From: Seiridium cupressi
Lineage: Eukaryota; Ascomycota; Sordariomycetes; Amphisphaeriales; Sporocadaceae
Reading direction: 5' to 3'
Assembly: GCA_036674765.1 (NCBI GenBank)
Contig: JARVKI010000044.1
Location: forward strand, 186,001-250,000
DNA length: 64,000 nucleotides
Shown here in pieces: positions 25,148 to 36,197 of the stretch; positions within the stretch are counted from its first letter, which is position 1; the number at the start of each line of letters is the position of its first letter. The notes under the pieces were generated by a model. That model saw only the letters and a list, made by a program, of their open reading frames with translations. It made no database searches and was not told the origin of the DNA. A program made the translations under genes and the position numbers.

Positions 25148-27016
25148 ATGGACGTGTACTCGGTTCCTCCACAGCCGCCTGTTTGGGACGAGGTCAGCAA
25201 GTTCTACGTTGCATTCTGCGCAACATGGACGACTCTCTTGTTCGCCGGCGTGGCATTTCTGATTTCCAACCGACGAAATCCCATCCTGAAAATCAGGGGC
25301 CTACCACTGTCGCTCACTGCCATTCTCTTCCTTCACGCATACTGGATCCTGGGCCAAATCGTATATCCGATCGGGCGGTCGCTACCAGTCATTTTAGCGT
25401 ACGATATCCAGTACTTTTTCATGGGGATTTGGTTTCCGCTGGGCATCGCTCTTTTCCACGCTTCGAATGCCCGCTTCTTGTATATCGCCGAACTTCAGAA
25501 GCAGTTCACTCGTTCCAGATACCGGAAACAACGACACTGCAATGGCGCGTCTATCTCTTGGCTCTGCAGGCTTGGGAACATGGACTACACGAAGAGGATA
25601 TTGGTTTATATTGGGTTCGGCATGATTTTCCAAGTCCTCTTGACGGTCGGCATGTGGTTTGCATGCAAGAAATACCATCCCACGTTCGGCATTCCTGGGA
25701 CCGAGCTTCACGGAAATCTTATGCAACAGCTTATCGAACTGGGTCGCGGTTGGGAATGGTGGCCATCTGTCGCATGGCAGGTGGTTTGGACATGGATCGT
25801 ACGCTTCTGAATGGATTAGTCGTGGAATTCAAGCTAATGGTTACAGGTCGCCCCCATCTTGATTTGGCGAGCATGGGGAATTCGTGATACGCACGGTTGG
25901 CGCCTACAAACTATTGGCTGCTGTGCGTCAAAGTGAGTTGTTCTTATGAACTCTTTTAATACTGTACAGCACTGTACAACGGCTAACAGTATGATCAGTC
26001 TCCATGCAACGCCTATGTTCTTGGTGGCATCGTATGTCCCTGCGTTTGCACCTGTGAACGTATACTTTGCCCCGAGTGAATGGTGAGTCTGCTTCACTTC
26101 AGGGTACCCAGTGGGCATCTATAACTAGGCCTGTGATAGGATTCATCTTTCCATCATGTTCTTCGAGATATTTACCATATTCATTCCCTGTTACCTCGTC
26201 GTCAGACAGAAGATCGAAAGCAGGAAGGCGGCCGACAACAACGCCAGGTGGGAGACTTCCTCGCAAACCACAATCGCGCCATCGAATTCCGACGAATGGA
26301 AATCCATGCCTCAATTGGAAAAGGCGTATTCCACCGAAAATCTCAAAGAGGACACAGACGACTCCCTGTTGACATTGACCGCCCTCAACCGCGTGCTGGA
26401 GGACGACCCAGGACCCCTTCAGGAATTCTCTGCGCTGCGTGACTTCTCGGGAGAGAACATAGCGTTTTTGACTCGCGTCAGCAAATGGAAATCCTCGTGG
26501 GTGGATTTCCCTACCGAAGACGAAATGCGCGATGCGTTCACCCAGGCTCTCGGTATCTACACAGATCTGATAAGCCCACGCGATGCCGAGTTCCCCATCA
26601 ATCTAGCATCGCAGGATATGAGGGATTTGGAGGCCATCTTCGAGAGGCCCGCTCGGATCATATGTGGCGATGCTCGCGTGGACCCGGCTGTTCCGTTCGC
26701 AGCCGGCGGGCTTACTACGCCGCACAGGAGCAGCAACGACACCTCTTCTGCTACCTCTGCCCACTCAAGGATTGAGTTCGGCGAGTTTACTGATCGGGTT
26801 CGGTACATGGGAGAAATATCCGACAGTTTCGGGCCCAAGGTGTTTGACTCTGCGCACAAGAACATCAAATACCTGGTCCTGACAAACACCTGGACCAAAT
26901 TTATCCACGAGACACAGCAGAGACAGTCCCTCGAGAACGAACGCTCCGACTTTATTAATCCGTCCGAGATGACGTTGGTGAGCAGGATGACGCAAGCGGT
27001 GCGCTCTTTCTTATGA
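25148..27016 (+). CDS. Seven-transmembrane receptor with C-terminal RGS domain (GprK-like)
   Basis: A fungal GPCR-like protein joined to a regulator of G-protein signalling domain, which in this family accelerates GTP hydrolysis by a G-alpha subunit. Three introns (25799-25846, 25933-25998, 26083-26139) give 565 aa. The first about 310 residues hold hydrophobic segments consistent with seven membrane spans, for example LLFAGVAFLI near residue 30 and FQVLLTVGMWFAC near 160-175. The last span (FFEIFTIFIPCYLVV) begins in exon 4 and is followed by a charged cytoplasmic stretch. An RGS-like region starts near residue 380 (FSALRDFSGENIAFL) and resumes near the C-terminus (NTWTKFIHE), with a long low-complexity insertion of about 90 residues between the two parts. 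It lies directly downstream of the NRPS on the same strand and is followed by a convergent thioesterase-like gene. The ligand is unknown. A role in controlling or sensing the cluster product is only an inference from position. Confidence 0.85.
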
Positions 27017-27258
27017 TCTTCGACCCATTGTTCTTTATGACGAACTACTGTTACCATCTCTACTTTTTTTTAATCGTTGAGACGATATCAGACCCGTATG
27101 ATACCCCAAAGCCCATAGCTGCTTGAATTTGCACAATTATCTTTTATATAGGCATGATGTATTTTAATTGCAAACACAGTAACATAAGCAAGAACCACGG
27201 ACCCTTGAATGGTGGTCTTCATGGAAATGAAAATGACATCCTATTCCGGCTAGCGTTT

Positions 27259-28068
27259 TCAGTCCATCGATTGTGTCACGTACTCCAGCCCTATTCTGAC
27301 AGCGGATCTGACATTGTCGGCCTCCAAGAGTCCATCATTGTGCGCGTCGGCACCCTTCTCGGTATCAACTATGAGGCCGGCTGTGCGGAAAACATGCTCG
27401 GGCGCTACCGTAGTTCTCCCTGCTTTGAACACATACTTGGTCACCATAGTAGCGAAAATATTCCTCCTCAGTTTCTCATCCTTCACCAGAGCCGCCGGCC
27501 CTCCCTCGACCTCAGTCTTAAACGGAAGTTTGGTACCAGGCTTCAGGAAGTAAGTGACGGTATACAGCGTCTTGTCATTCCAGGCTAGTATCCGCGAAGA
27601 TACAGCGTATGCCTGGTACGGGCGGATCTCTCGTTGGAATTTGCACTGTACCCCGGCTAGGATGAAGTTGGCCGGGCCCAGCTCGGCCAAGCTTTGGCTG
27701 AGTAGCCCCGTCAACAGTCTCGCGCGGCTGATGTCGGCATCGGCGAAGAAGGTGCTGTTGGATTTGTGCACGTTGATATCGAGGTCGAATGCCACGGCTC
27801 GGGACGTCATGACATTGTGTTTGAAGAGAGCCGGTCGTACGGCAGAGAAGGAGTGGGATGTGGATGGAGTCGAAGAAGTGGTGGATTTCGACTTTTTCGA
27901 GGACGATAGCCTTGGCTGCAATAGTTGGTAGAGAGAGGGTAGCAGTCTCAGCGTGTAAGCCAACGGGAGTGACTTTGCATTAGCGGCAGCGAAGCCAACA
28001 ACGACGGCCAGACCGAGTAGCGAGCTATACGACAGAGTCTGGACGGAGTTGAGAATGTGGTCGAACAT
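27259..28068 (-). CDS. Membrane-anchored thioesterase-like hot-dog protein (THEM6 type)
   Basis: A single-exon gene of 269 aa. A hydrophobic N-terminal segment (about residues 10-30, LLGLAVVVGFAAANA) suggests membrane anchoring. It is followed by a Ser/Thr/Lys linker and then a region resembling the 4HBT-like/THEM6 thioesterase family: a DLDINVHKSNS element followed by DADISRARLL near residues 95-115, and a long strand-rich part with FQREIRPYQAY. Related fungal proteins are usually annotated only as thioesterase-like, and their substrates are mostly unknown. It converges on the 7TM-RGS gene (242 nt between stops) and is divergent from the MFS gene. Beside a FAS and an NRPS it could release an acyl or peptidyl chain in trans, but the sequence does not show this directly. 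The family call is moderate; the function is open. Confidence 0.7.
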   Translation of the reverse strand: MFDHILNSVQTLSYSSLLGLAVVVGFAAANAKSLPLAYTLRLLPSLYQLLQPRLSSSKKSKSTTSSTPSTSHSFSAVRPALFKHNVMTSRAVAFDLDINVHKSNSTFFADADISRARLLTGLLSQSLAELGPANFILAGVQCKFQREIRPYQAYAVSSRILAWNDKTLYTVTYFLKPGTKLPFKTEVEGGPAALVKDEKLRRNIFATMVTKYVFKAGRTTVAPEHVFRTAGLIVDTEKGADAHNDGLLEADNVRSAVRIGLEYVTQSMD

Positions 28069-29272
28069 TTTGCCGTATTTCCGGATAGCTGATGAGTACT
28101 AGCTGAATGAATGTTCTTGTTGTGATATAAATACCAAGCGTGTGAATTTCACAGAGTGATGAGGTTTATGTGCAGAACGGGAGGAAAATGTTCAGTTAGA
28201 TGTTTCAATCGACCAGAATTATCGGCCGTGATGTTTGGAGAGATGCAATGTGAGACGCCGCCAAAGAACTATTCGTGGCTGTGGTGTATGTGGATGGATG
28301 AAGGGGAAATGCTTTGCTTGCGTTCATATTTGATCTATTACAGTCATTCCATAGCCTCGTCGCACCTGGTCAGCAGTATCGTGTCAGCAATTCGGTGAGA
28401 TAAACCTAACCACGACTTTGAAATATTGCATGAGCGTGGAGCACGTTACTTCGGACAGGGCGACAAGCGTAAGCACTTGCTTTTCAGTGCTCGCAGCAAC
28501 AGTCATGACTGAATTGGGACAACAATTGATTTACCACAGCCGGTTCCCGGATAGGTCGCGCCGAGAGATACAGTAAAAGAAAAATCGACGGTTAAGCCGT
28601 GGCAGTTACTGCACTTCGCAAGCTGTTGGGGAGTGCTAAAGCTGTAGTTAGAGCTTAGTGGACTCTGGGTCTTCATAGTAAGCTGCGCACGTCTCCCGCG
28701 GGGTCCAATCACAGCCCCCACGGGACAGTGAGTGAACGCCCAAAGCGGGAACCTGCCCTGGATTCATTGGCCAACACAAACTAGACCCGTGCCCCATCCA
28801 TGCCGTGTCTATCCACCGCACTACACTTGCACTGACGACGACTGCCCATGTGCGGACGGGGCCGTTTGGCAACTGGTTTTGGTGAAAAGGTTATTCTGAG
28901 AGCTTGGGCTTTACTGTACCCGTGGTTCGTGCTTGAGCGTGGCTAGCTGCGATGAGGCTTGATAGTAAGCATGGGACAGTACGCGTCCACGACATGGCGC
29001 GCACCCGACAGTATGAGGCTATCTTGGAGCGGACTGAGACGATGGGGGGACCAGGAGAAGGGTTCATTTGATGGAGAACTGAAATGAGACTCAGGCGATA
29101 CGAATCTGGGATTACTAACGTCACGTGGTGCCCTGCTATGCAAAAGCTGGGCATTGTGTTGACAAAAAGAGGACGATCCGACTGCTAGACCTCGACTTAT
29201 TGATTTCGTTCCAGAAAAATAACAAAGTTTACAAGCTATCTGTAGAACTGCTATTATATCTCACTTGCAGCC
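28069..29272. promoter_or_regulatory. Divergent promoter region of thioesterase-like and MFS genes
   Basis: These 1.2 kb separate the start codons of two divergently transcribed genes and so must hold both promoters. A shared control region would fit co-expression as part of one cluster. No specific operator could be identified by eye, and the short frames inside have no coding signature. Confidence 0.45.
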
Positions 29273-32164
29273 ATGTGGCCCATGTCAAACGCCCTCTACC
29301 CGGGGCTCGCAAGTCCTACAGACCGACCAACGACCTCGGGTACCGAACAGAGCTGGTACACGTACGGTTCTCGACGCTATAGTGCATCCAACTACTCCCG
29401 GTCGAACTACTCCAAGTCGAAAGCCTACTCCAGTCGCCGAAGTGCCCGAACCGGACGAACGGGCGAGACGGAAGGAGGAGAAGACCTCCGGGATCTCCTT
29501 CGACAAAGCCAACAGGCTCTCACAAATCTCCCTCCGGGCGACGACGATAGAGAAGACTTTGGTGTTCAGTCGTCTCCTGAAGATGGAGACTCGGACGTGA
29601 CTCCCTACGGAGATTCAGGGGCTCGGTCATGGAAGAAGCCCATCTGGAGAAGTCTGTCGAGGCGGACTGCTGCCACTGGTGCGACCGGAATGAGTGCCAT
29701 GACCACCGACTCAATCCAGCAGGATCCCGTGCCTGAACTTCCGGGGACGAGTTCATCCAGCAACAACCGCCGCCGCGGATCATCTGCACGGCCGCCCACA
29801 AGCAACCGCCATCCTCTGCGCAGCAAGCACATCCCTAGTGTCGCCTCCCGTATGGAGAATGACGAGCATGTGCCTGATCCGGTGCCCTCATATCAGGAAG
29901 TCGATGTCTCCCAGCAAGCACAGCCGCCACCACAGACACCCCAAGCAGCAGTACCAAGTCTCGAAACGCCCAGGAATACGCTGAAGAATGACTTTCAGGC
30001 TACACTGTCACGGCTCGAGATCAACTCAACCCCTTCCATCAGCACCATGAGCTTTACCAACATGGGTGATAATGGAGCTGGCATCTCGTTCTCCAAAGTG
30101 GATTACGATGAGCAGGATGCGTCGAGAGGAAATATTCACAGCAGCCACAGCCCTCGTGCTGTTGCATTTGCGACCACCCCATACTCGAACAACCCTTTCC
30201 TGGCTGCACCAGGGAGGGCGGTCAGCCCTCTCGCGGAATCAGATGACATTCGCGACCAGATGCAAGCGAGAGTCGTCACCTTCTCAAACTATGATGAGAT
30301 CGCCATTGACAGCGGTGCTGACTCGCGGTCGGTGACGGCTCCCACTGTCGACACGTGGGAGCGGTCCGATAGCGACCACGAGAAGACGGCTGCATCTATC
30401 GACGAGCTCCCTACACCGCCGGCTACCACTTACCTGTACGGTCTGCCACTAGTCGCCGTCATTGTGGCCCTGTCCCTTGCAGTCTTCCTCGTGGCAATGG
30501 ACGTCAATGTCATTGCGACTGCGGTTCCTCATATCACTGGGGAGTTCCGCAGCCTCGACGATGTCGGCTGGTATGGCTCTGCTTTCCTGATGACGACGTG
30601 TGCCTTCCAGATCTTGTTTGGTCGAATCTACACCCTCTTCCCAGCGAAATGGACATTTCTTTTCGCGATTGGGGTATTCATGGGCGGTTCTCTCATTGCG
30701 GCACTCGCACCCAGCTCCGTCGTCTTCATCATTGGACGAGCTGTGCAGGGTATAGGGACAAGTGGCATTCTATCGGGTGGCTTGATCATCATCGCTCAAG
30801 TTGTCCCCCTCCAGATGCGATCCGTACTCGGTGGCGTAATTGGTGCCATGGAAGGAGTAGCCATGATATCTGCTCCCATCATCGGTGGTGCTCTAACAGA
30901 CAAGCTCAGCTGGCGTTGGTGTTTCTACATCAACCTTCCCATCGGAGGATTTGTCCTCATCGCCGTATTGATCTTCCTGCGCATTCCTGAAGCGAACCGC
31001 CCGCAAAAGGCGGCTGACAGGTCATGGCGGCAGACTGCCTACGAGCTCGACCTTATTGGAGCTGCACTACTTGTACCACCGATCGTCTGCTTCCTGCTGG
31101 CTCTTCAATATGGAGGTAAGTCTTGAAGCCGTCCCTACCGGCTTCAAATGGCTAACTGCATCCAGGCACAACATACGCATGGAATAGCATCGGTGTCATC
31201 CTACTTTTCGTCCTGGGCTTCGTGCTGTTCTTGGCTTTCGCTTACTCACAACACGTTAATGCGGATGTCGCCATGATACCTTCTCGAATCATCAAGAAAC
31301 GCTCGGTTCTTGCCGGTTTCTGGTATATCCTGTGCACCAGCTCGGCGTTGGTGATCATGACATACTTTGTGAGTCCCGGTCTCTCTTAGACCAATAATGT
31401 CTGCGACTGACACATTTCAGCTCCCATTGTGGTACCAGACAGTTCAGAATGCCACCCCTACACAGTCTGGTCTTCACTTGCTACCGATGCTTATCGGTGT
31501 GATTGTAGGTGTTCTTGGCAGTGGTGCGCTTGTGTCAGGTCTCGGATATTTCACTCCATTCATGATTGTCGGGACCATTCTCATGTCTGTGGGTATCGGG
31601 TTGCTCTCAACTATCGTGCCCGATACTTCTAATGCACTACTCATCGTGTTCCCCGGCTTGTTCGGTCTAGGTGTGGGCATTGGCTTCCAGCAGCCCCTGA
31701 TCGGAGCACAGACAGTCTTGTCCAAAGAGTAAGCACATGATCGAAGCCTCTGGAATTTGTAGCAACTAATCCTCCGTTTGCGCAGGGACATCCCCATTGG
31801 AACTTCAATCATTGTCTTCGGACAGACGATTGGCGCCGCCGTTGTGCTGTCCGTCGGTGAATCCGTCTTCCAGAACCAGCTGAAGCAGAATATTGAGAGT
31901 TACCTTGGCATTGTCGTCCAGGACGCTCACAGCCTCATGACGGAAGGAACATCGGCATTGGCGGCGACGTTATCCGCGGACCAGGTGCCCAAGCTGATTG
32001 CAGCTACGAGCAAGTCACTAACTCAGACCTTCTATGTCGCCTTGGCCATGGCGGCTCTATCGATTGCCGGCTCGCTGGCCATGGAGTGGAAGTCTGTCAA
32101 GAAAGTCGCTCAGGAGCAAGAGGCCGCAGCGATGGCACAGAATGAAAATGAGAAATCAGTCTAG
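29273..32164 (+). CDS. MFS multidrug/secondary-metabolite efflux transporter with long N-terminal extension
   Basis: A proton-antiport type major facilitator of the 14-spanner drug-resistance family, the group that contains fungal toxin exporters such as ToxA. Three introns (31116-31165, 31369-31420, 31729-31785) give 910 aa. The transport domain begins only near residue 385 (LPLVAVIVALSLAVFLVAMDVNVIATAVPHI in two adjoining parts). It includes the AVQGIGTSG segment typical of the family, GRIYTLFPAKW, and a WRWCFYINLPIGG loop motif; the last membrane region lies in exon 4. The preceding about 380 residues are Ser/Thr/Pro/Arg-rich and look disordered, which is far longer than usual; the frame is open throughout, so an alternative internal start is possible. 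It is the right-hand candidate boundary of the FAS-NRPS cluster and would export its product. The substrate is not known. Confidence 0.9.
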
Positions 32165-32753
32165 GAAAAGATGTGGTCATTTGAAAGAGGTAATTATTGT
32201 ATTGGTGGTCCTGACGCATGAGGATTTAGAGTAACGAAAAGGGGGCCCAAGTCATTTGAGAATAGTTGATAATATTGCACTTGTGAATACGATGTCAGTA
32301 TCCCATTTATGATGAAATGGTACTTGTAACATAACATTGAAATCAAGGATGACAACAATCGCGTCGACGCGCTGTGGGTTGGGGCTGACCCGGCCGACGC
32401 CGATTGGTGCCCCAGCGTCTCTGCAATTTAAGCTTATGTACAAACTGAAGACCCCTGAGAGCCGCCATGTTCCAGGGGTACGTCATTGTTCCCAAATGCC
32501 TTGGAACCGCAGCATCGAGTGGACTACAAACGATCTGGTAGAACAGGATGAAGAGTGTAGCGAGATACTGTTAAAAGATATACCTACTGCTGTCTTCCCA
32601 GATGGGAGCTACTTTTCATCCAGCCCTCATCTTTCGGCGCTAGATATATTTATTATTCATCAGGAAGTTTAGCACATCCCAAGCTCAACTGCAGTAGCGC
32701 ACCTCAGCACACACACCACAGCCTAGGCCAGCTCATCCGAAGCTACCGCAAAC

Positions 32754-33359
32754 ATGTTCGTCCAAAGTCTAATATCGGCCTCGCTCCTGGCGAATCTCGC
32801 AGCAGCACAGAGCACCATTGTCGTGACAGTCGGGCCCACCATCCCCACGAACGCCCCGGAGTTTGTGAGCGAGGACACCTTCACATCGGCAATCCTCAAC
32901 TCGACAAACTTCTACCGGACAGAGCACAACGCCTCCGATGTGGCCTGGAACTCCACTCTCGAGGACTACGCATCAGACTATCTGGACTCGACGTGCGACT
33001 TTGAGCACAGCGGGGGGCCGTACGGCGAGAACCTGGCTATCGGCTGCTCCAATGCCACATCTTGTGTGGAGGCGTGGGGGAACGAGAGGGATGAGTACGA
33101 TTTCAGCGACCCCAAGTTCTCGGAAGAGACGGGGCATTTCACACAGCTTGTCTGGAAGAACACCACAGATGTTGGGTGTAGTCGGAAACTATGTGGTGAT
33201 AGTGGCTGGTACCTAGTCTGCGAGTATTGGCCCCCCGGAAATGTGGAGGGCGAGTACGCCGACGACGTTAGCGCTGAAGCTGGCAGTGGCGCTGCGAACC
33301 TGACGCCGCATGTTGTGGCGATAGCCGTGGTTGGGATGGCTCTATTGATCTCATTATAA
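32754..33359 (+). CDS. CAP/PR-1-like secreted protein, probably GPI-anchored
   Basis: An intronless 201 aa protein of the CAP (SCP/TAPS, PR-1) superfamily, members of which bind sterols or lipids and are commonly secreted by fungi. Residues 1-18 form a signal peptide ending AAAQS. The CAP fold is shown by a FYRTEHNAS helix, the YGENLAIGC segment, the TGHFTQLVWKNT signature near residues 127-139 and a WYLVCEYWPPGN end motif, with paired cysteines. Several NxS/T sites (for example LNSTNF, WNST, CSNAT) suggest N-glycosylation. The C-terminus has a small-residue stretch followed by a hydrophobic tail (VVAIAVVGMALLISL), as in GPI-anchor signals. It converges on the GH32 gene. It is probably not part of the NRPS cluster, although the spacing does not exclude this. 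Confidence 0.88.
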   Translation: MFVQSLISASLLANLAAAQSTIVVTVGPTIPTNAPEFVSEDTFTSAILNSTNFYRTEHNASDVAWNSTLEDYASDYLDSTCDFEHSGGPYGENLAIGCSNATSCVEAWGNERDEYDFSDPKFSEETGHFTQLVWKNTTDVGCSRKLCGDSGWYLVCEYWPPGNVEGEYADDVSAEAGSGAANLTPHVVAIAVVGMALLISL

Positions 33360-33595
33360 TCACTGTGATTGAACTTTGGTTGTGTGCATTTAGCGACTGC
33401 ATACATAATCTGGCATCTCTTGGAAGCTCTGAGAGCGTTGTCGGTGATTTTATCCGCTTATGTTGGCACGTTTTGAAGACCATTCATGAGACCTATGCCG
33501 AAGCATTTGTAGATAGGTATCAAATTATATATTGAATTTTGTTCATGAAATACAGGCGTATAGGCTTGTTACCCATCAGACATTATATCATATGC

Positions 33596-35323
33596 TTAAA
33601 CTACAAATTTGCTTTCATAAACCATGTGTCTCTTGGCTGACGACGACGTGGAATTGCCCGACTCCGTCACATTACCCACCACCGTCCCATTCTCGTCCTC
33701 ATACTCGGCCCAAGCACTGGCAACGGACCATACGGCGATGCTAACTTCCGCGCCAGTGGGCAGATCTCTGGTTGCAACATTTGCTGTAGTCAAGGGCTGC
33801 GTCGAGAAGAACAGAACTGTGGCAGCGTGAACGCCACCGTCGACGAAGACCTCATAGATACTGCGGTCGATGAAGGCCTGCACACTCCAGGACGCCAAGC
33901 CAGATCCGTTGCTGTATACGTCTGCAGTGCTGAACTTGTCGGTGAAGAATATGTTGTCGAAGCCGCGGAGCAAGCCACGGTCCACGAAGAACGGATTATC
34001 TCCGCCAAAGTAAAAGCCTGATCGCAAGACTTCTCCCGAAGCTGGTGAGGTAAATGAGATGTTGAGTGTCGAGTAAGACGTCAGCAGGGTAGTGTTGAGG
34101 CTTGTGACATTGGCCTCGATGTAGAGGGCGTTGGACTCCACATCTGAGTAGTCGACAGCAACCGTCCCATTGCCAATAGTGGATTCGTTCAATGGCGCGT
34201 CGAGGACAGGGCTCGGGTCATACAACTCATTGATCACGACCCATCCGATTCGAGTGGCGTTCGTGAGATAATTGGCTCTTGGGAGCGTCATGGCACTACG
34301 CCAGCCCTCGAGGTTGCCCGTGGGAACTTGCTGGGTATACTGCCAGTTGGAAGCCCATCCTAGGTTGACCGCATTCTCACCCTCGGGCACTCCGTAGAAA
34401 TATTGCGCGGCATAATTGTCCTTGGCGAAGTCGGTCAGGCGAGTGGCAGCATCCAAAGTCGTGAAGTGCGTGCCATTGAAGTCGCCCGGGAAGTACTGGG
34501 TGACCGAGCCACCTAGTGGAGCCCCAGGCTGGAGGGAAATGGCCAAGACGTACTTTTGGTCAACGACGTCGCCATCATCGTTCCTCACGGGCATCTTGAC
34601 GAGGTTGGGGCACTCGTACTGGGCGCCAAGCAGACCGTGGTGCGAAAAATTGGACGCGTGGGTCCAAGTCTTCAGATCCGGGCTTGTGAAGATCCCGACG
34701 ACAAACTCCTGAGCGTAGGAGATAACCGCAACCCAATGATCCTCGTACCAGATGACCTTGGGGTCGCGGAACTGGCTGCTGGTGCTGTCAATGACGGGGT
34801 TTCCGTTGTAGTACTGGAATGAAAAGCCGCCATCGTGCGAGTAGGCAATGTTCTGAGTTTGAGGTCCGGCAGACCCATCCTCATAGTAGCGCGCCAGGGT
34901 GAAGATGGCGACTACGCCGTTGTCCTGATCGGGGAAGAAACCAGAGGTGTTGTTGACATCGACCACTGCTGACCCGGAGAATACGTAGACACTCTCTTCG
35001 GGTGGGAACAATGCGATGGGCTGGTTGATCCAGTGATACAAGTCATCGGATGTTGCGTGGCCCCAGTGTTGGTTGCCAGCGACAACACCCGTTGGGTTAT
35101 ACTGATAGTACAAGTGCCAGGTTCCATTGGCGTCGACAAACATGCCATTCGGGTCGTTCATAAAGTGTTGTGGCGGGGAGAAGTGAACTTGGGGCCTCAG
35201 GCCACCAGTATAGTTGCCCTCAATGGGCACGCCTGTTGGGACTGCCGGGTTGATGTAAGTCGTCGCATTCTGACAGTTGCCCACAGCGAGGAGGGCTGCG
35301 TATACTACTGTCTCGAATAACAT
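33596..35323 (-). CDS. Secreted GH32 beta-fructofuranosidase (invertase/inulinase type)
   Basis: An intronless 575 aa glycoside hydrolase family 32 enzyme, which cleaves terminal fructose from sucrose, inulin or levan outside the cell. A short signal peptide (about residues 1-17) is followed by the catalytic propeller with the sucrose box NDPNG at 56-60 (Asp57 nucleophile), the RDPK motif at 186-189 (transition-state stabilising Asp) and ECPN at 237-240 (Glu acid/base). The C-terminal half is the beta-sandwich module of the family, ending near IYEVFVDGG and a Trp-rich strand. Many NxS/T sites are present. All three catalytic residues are intact, so it is likely active. The exact preference among sucrose, inulin and levan cannot be told. 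It lies tail to tail with the CAP gene and upstream of a GH43 enzyme on the same strand. Confidence 0.93.
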   Translation of the reverse strand: MLFETVVYAALLAVGNCQNATTYINPAVPTGVPIEGNYTGGLRPQVHFSPPQHFMNDPNGMFVDANGTWHLYYQYNPTGVVAGNQHWGHATSDDLYHWINQPIALFPPEESVYVFSGSAVVDVNNTSGFFPDQDNGVVAIFTLARYYEDGSAGPQTQNIAYSHDGGFSFQYYNGNPVIDSTSSQFRDPKVIWYEDHWVAVISYAQEFVVGIFTSPDLKTWTHASNFSHHGLLGAQYECPNLVKMPVRNDDGDVVDQKYVLAISLQPGAPLGGSVTQYFPGDFNGTHFTTLDAATRLTDFAKDNYAAQYFYGVPEGENAVNLGWASNWQYTQQVPTGNLEGWRSAMTLPRANYLTNATRIGWVVINELYDPSPVLDAPLNESTIGNGTVAVDYSDVESNALYIEANVTSLNTTLLTSYSTLNISFTSPASGEVLRSGFYFGGDNPFFVDRGLLRGFDNIFFTDKFSTADVYSNGSGLASWSVQAFIDRSIYEVFVDGGVHAATVLFFSTQPLTTANVATRDLPTGAEVSIAVWSVASAWAEYEDENGTVVGNVTESGNSTSSSAKRHMVYESKFVV

Positions 35324-36197
35324 GATGGGCAGACGGTCCTTGAGTTGCTACCCTTGTCGTCTGGCTTGTCCGGCGAGGAGACTGATCATTACGCACAGAA
35401 TAGGGTGCAGCGCAGCCTTTTTATACATGCTCCTCAGGCCTACATTGTATTCCATCATGGCCAAAACCCAACTCCAACGCGGTGGCTTGACGATATCCGG
35501 CTGCAGCACTTTCAGTTCAGGCTTGGCCAGCCTCCACACGTCACGAAAGGGCCGAGTATTCTCGCGACAGCTCACTCGACCCAGGCTCTCGGGCTATCCG
35601 ATCACCAGGATCAGGCAGGCTCTGCCGACGACTTGTGCATACTAGGCTAGGCGGTACGGCAGTGGGAGACGCATTGGGGAAGGAACGCCTGCATTTTTGC
35701 AAGCCACGAGAAGACCGCACACTCCGCCGTCTACTGAAGTTGCCCCCATAAACCACGTTTGCGGGGGTGGCATTGCGGGGAGATCCATGGCCACTCGAGC
35801 TACTGCCCCTGCCGTGCACGCCATGCCCGCAATTGCCCGGTCGCTAGTCACTAAGCTCAGTAATAAACTTCCCTGACCGGACCGACTGAAAACTTGAGGC
35901 TTTGTTTTATTATTTGTTCTCGAACATATTACCATAAACTTTCCTTTGGTAGCCGTCCTTTGGTTAATGTGGTGACTGAAATCAAAGACGTCATTGCAGT
36001 CCGTTTTTCCCACGCGAGCTAGCTGTTATACTAAAGTAAATTTATTAGGTCACATTCGAATCAAACGCGTGAGAAGACATTGGTTTTCGTATTAAATCGA
36101 CTTCAGTGTCCATCACAAGTTTGACAGAAGGTTATACTTCTGCGACCTCTGCTTAGTACAAGCCTTCTTATCACAAATATGTGTTGTATCTTGATAA

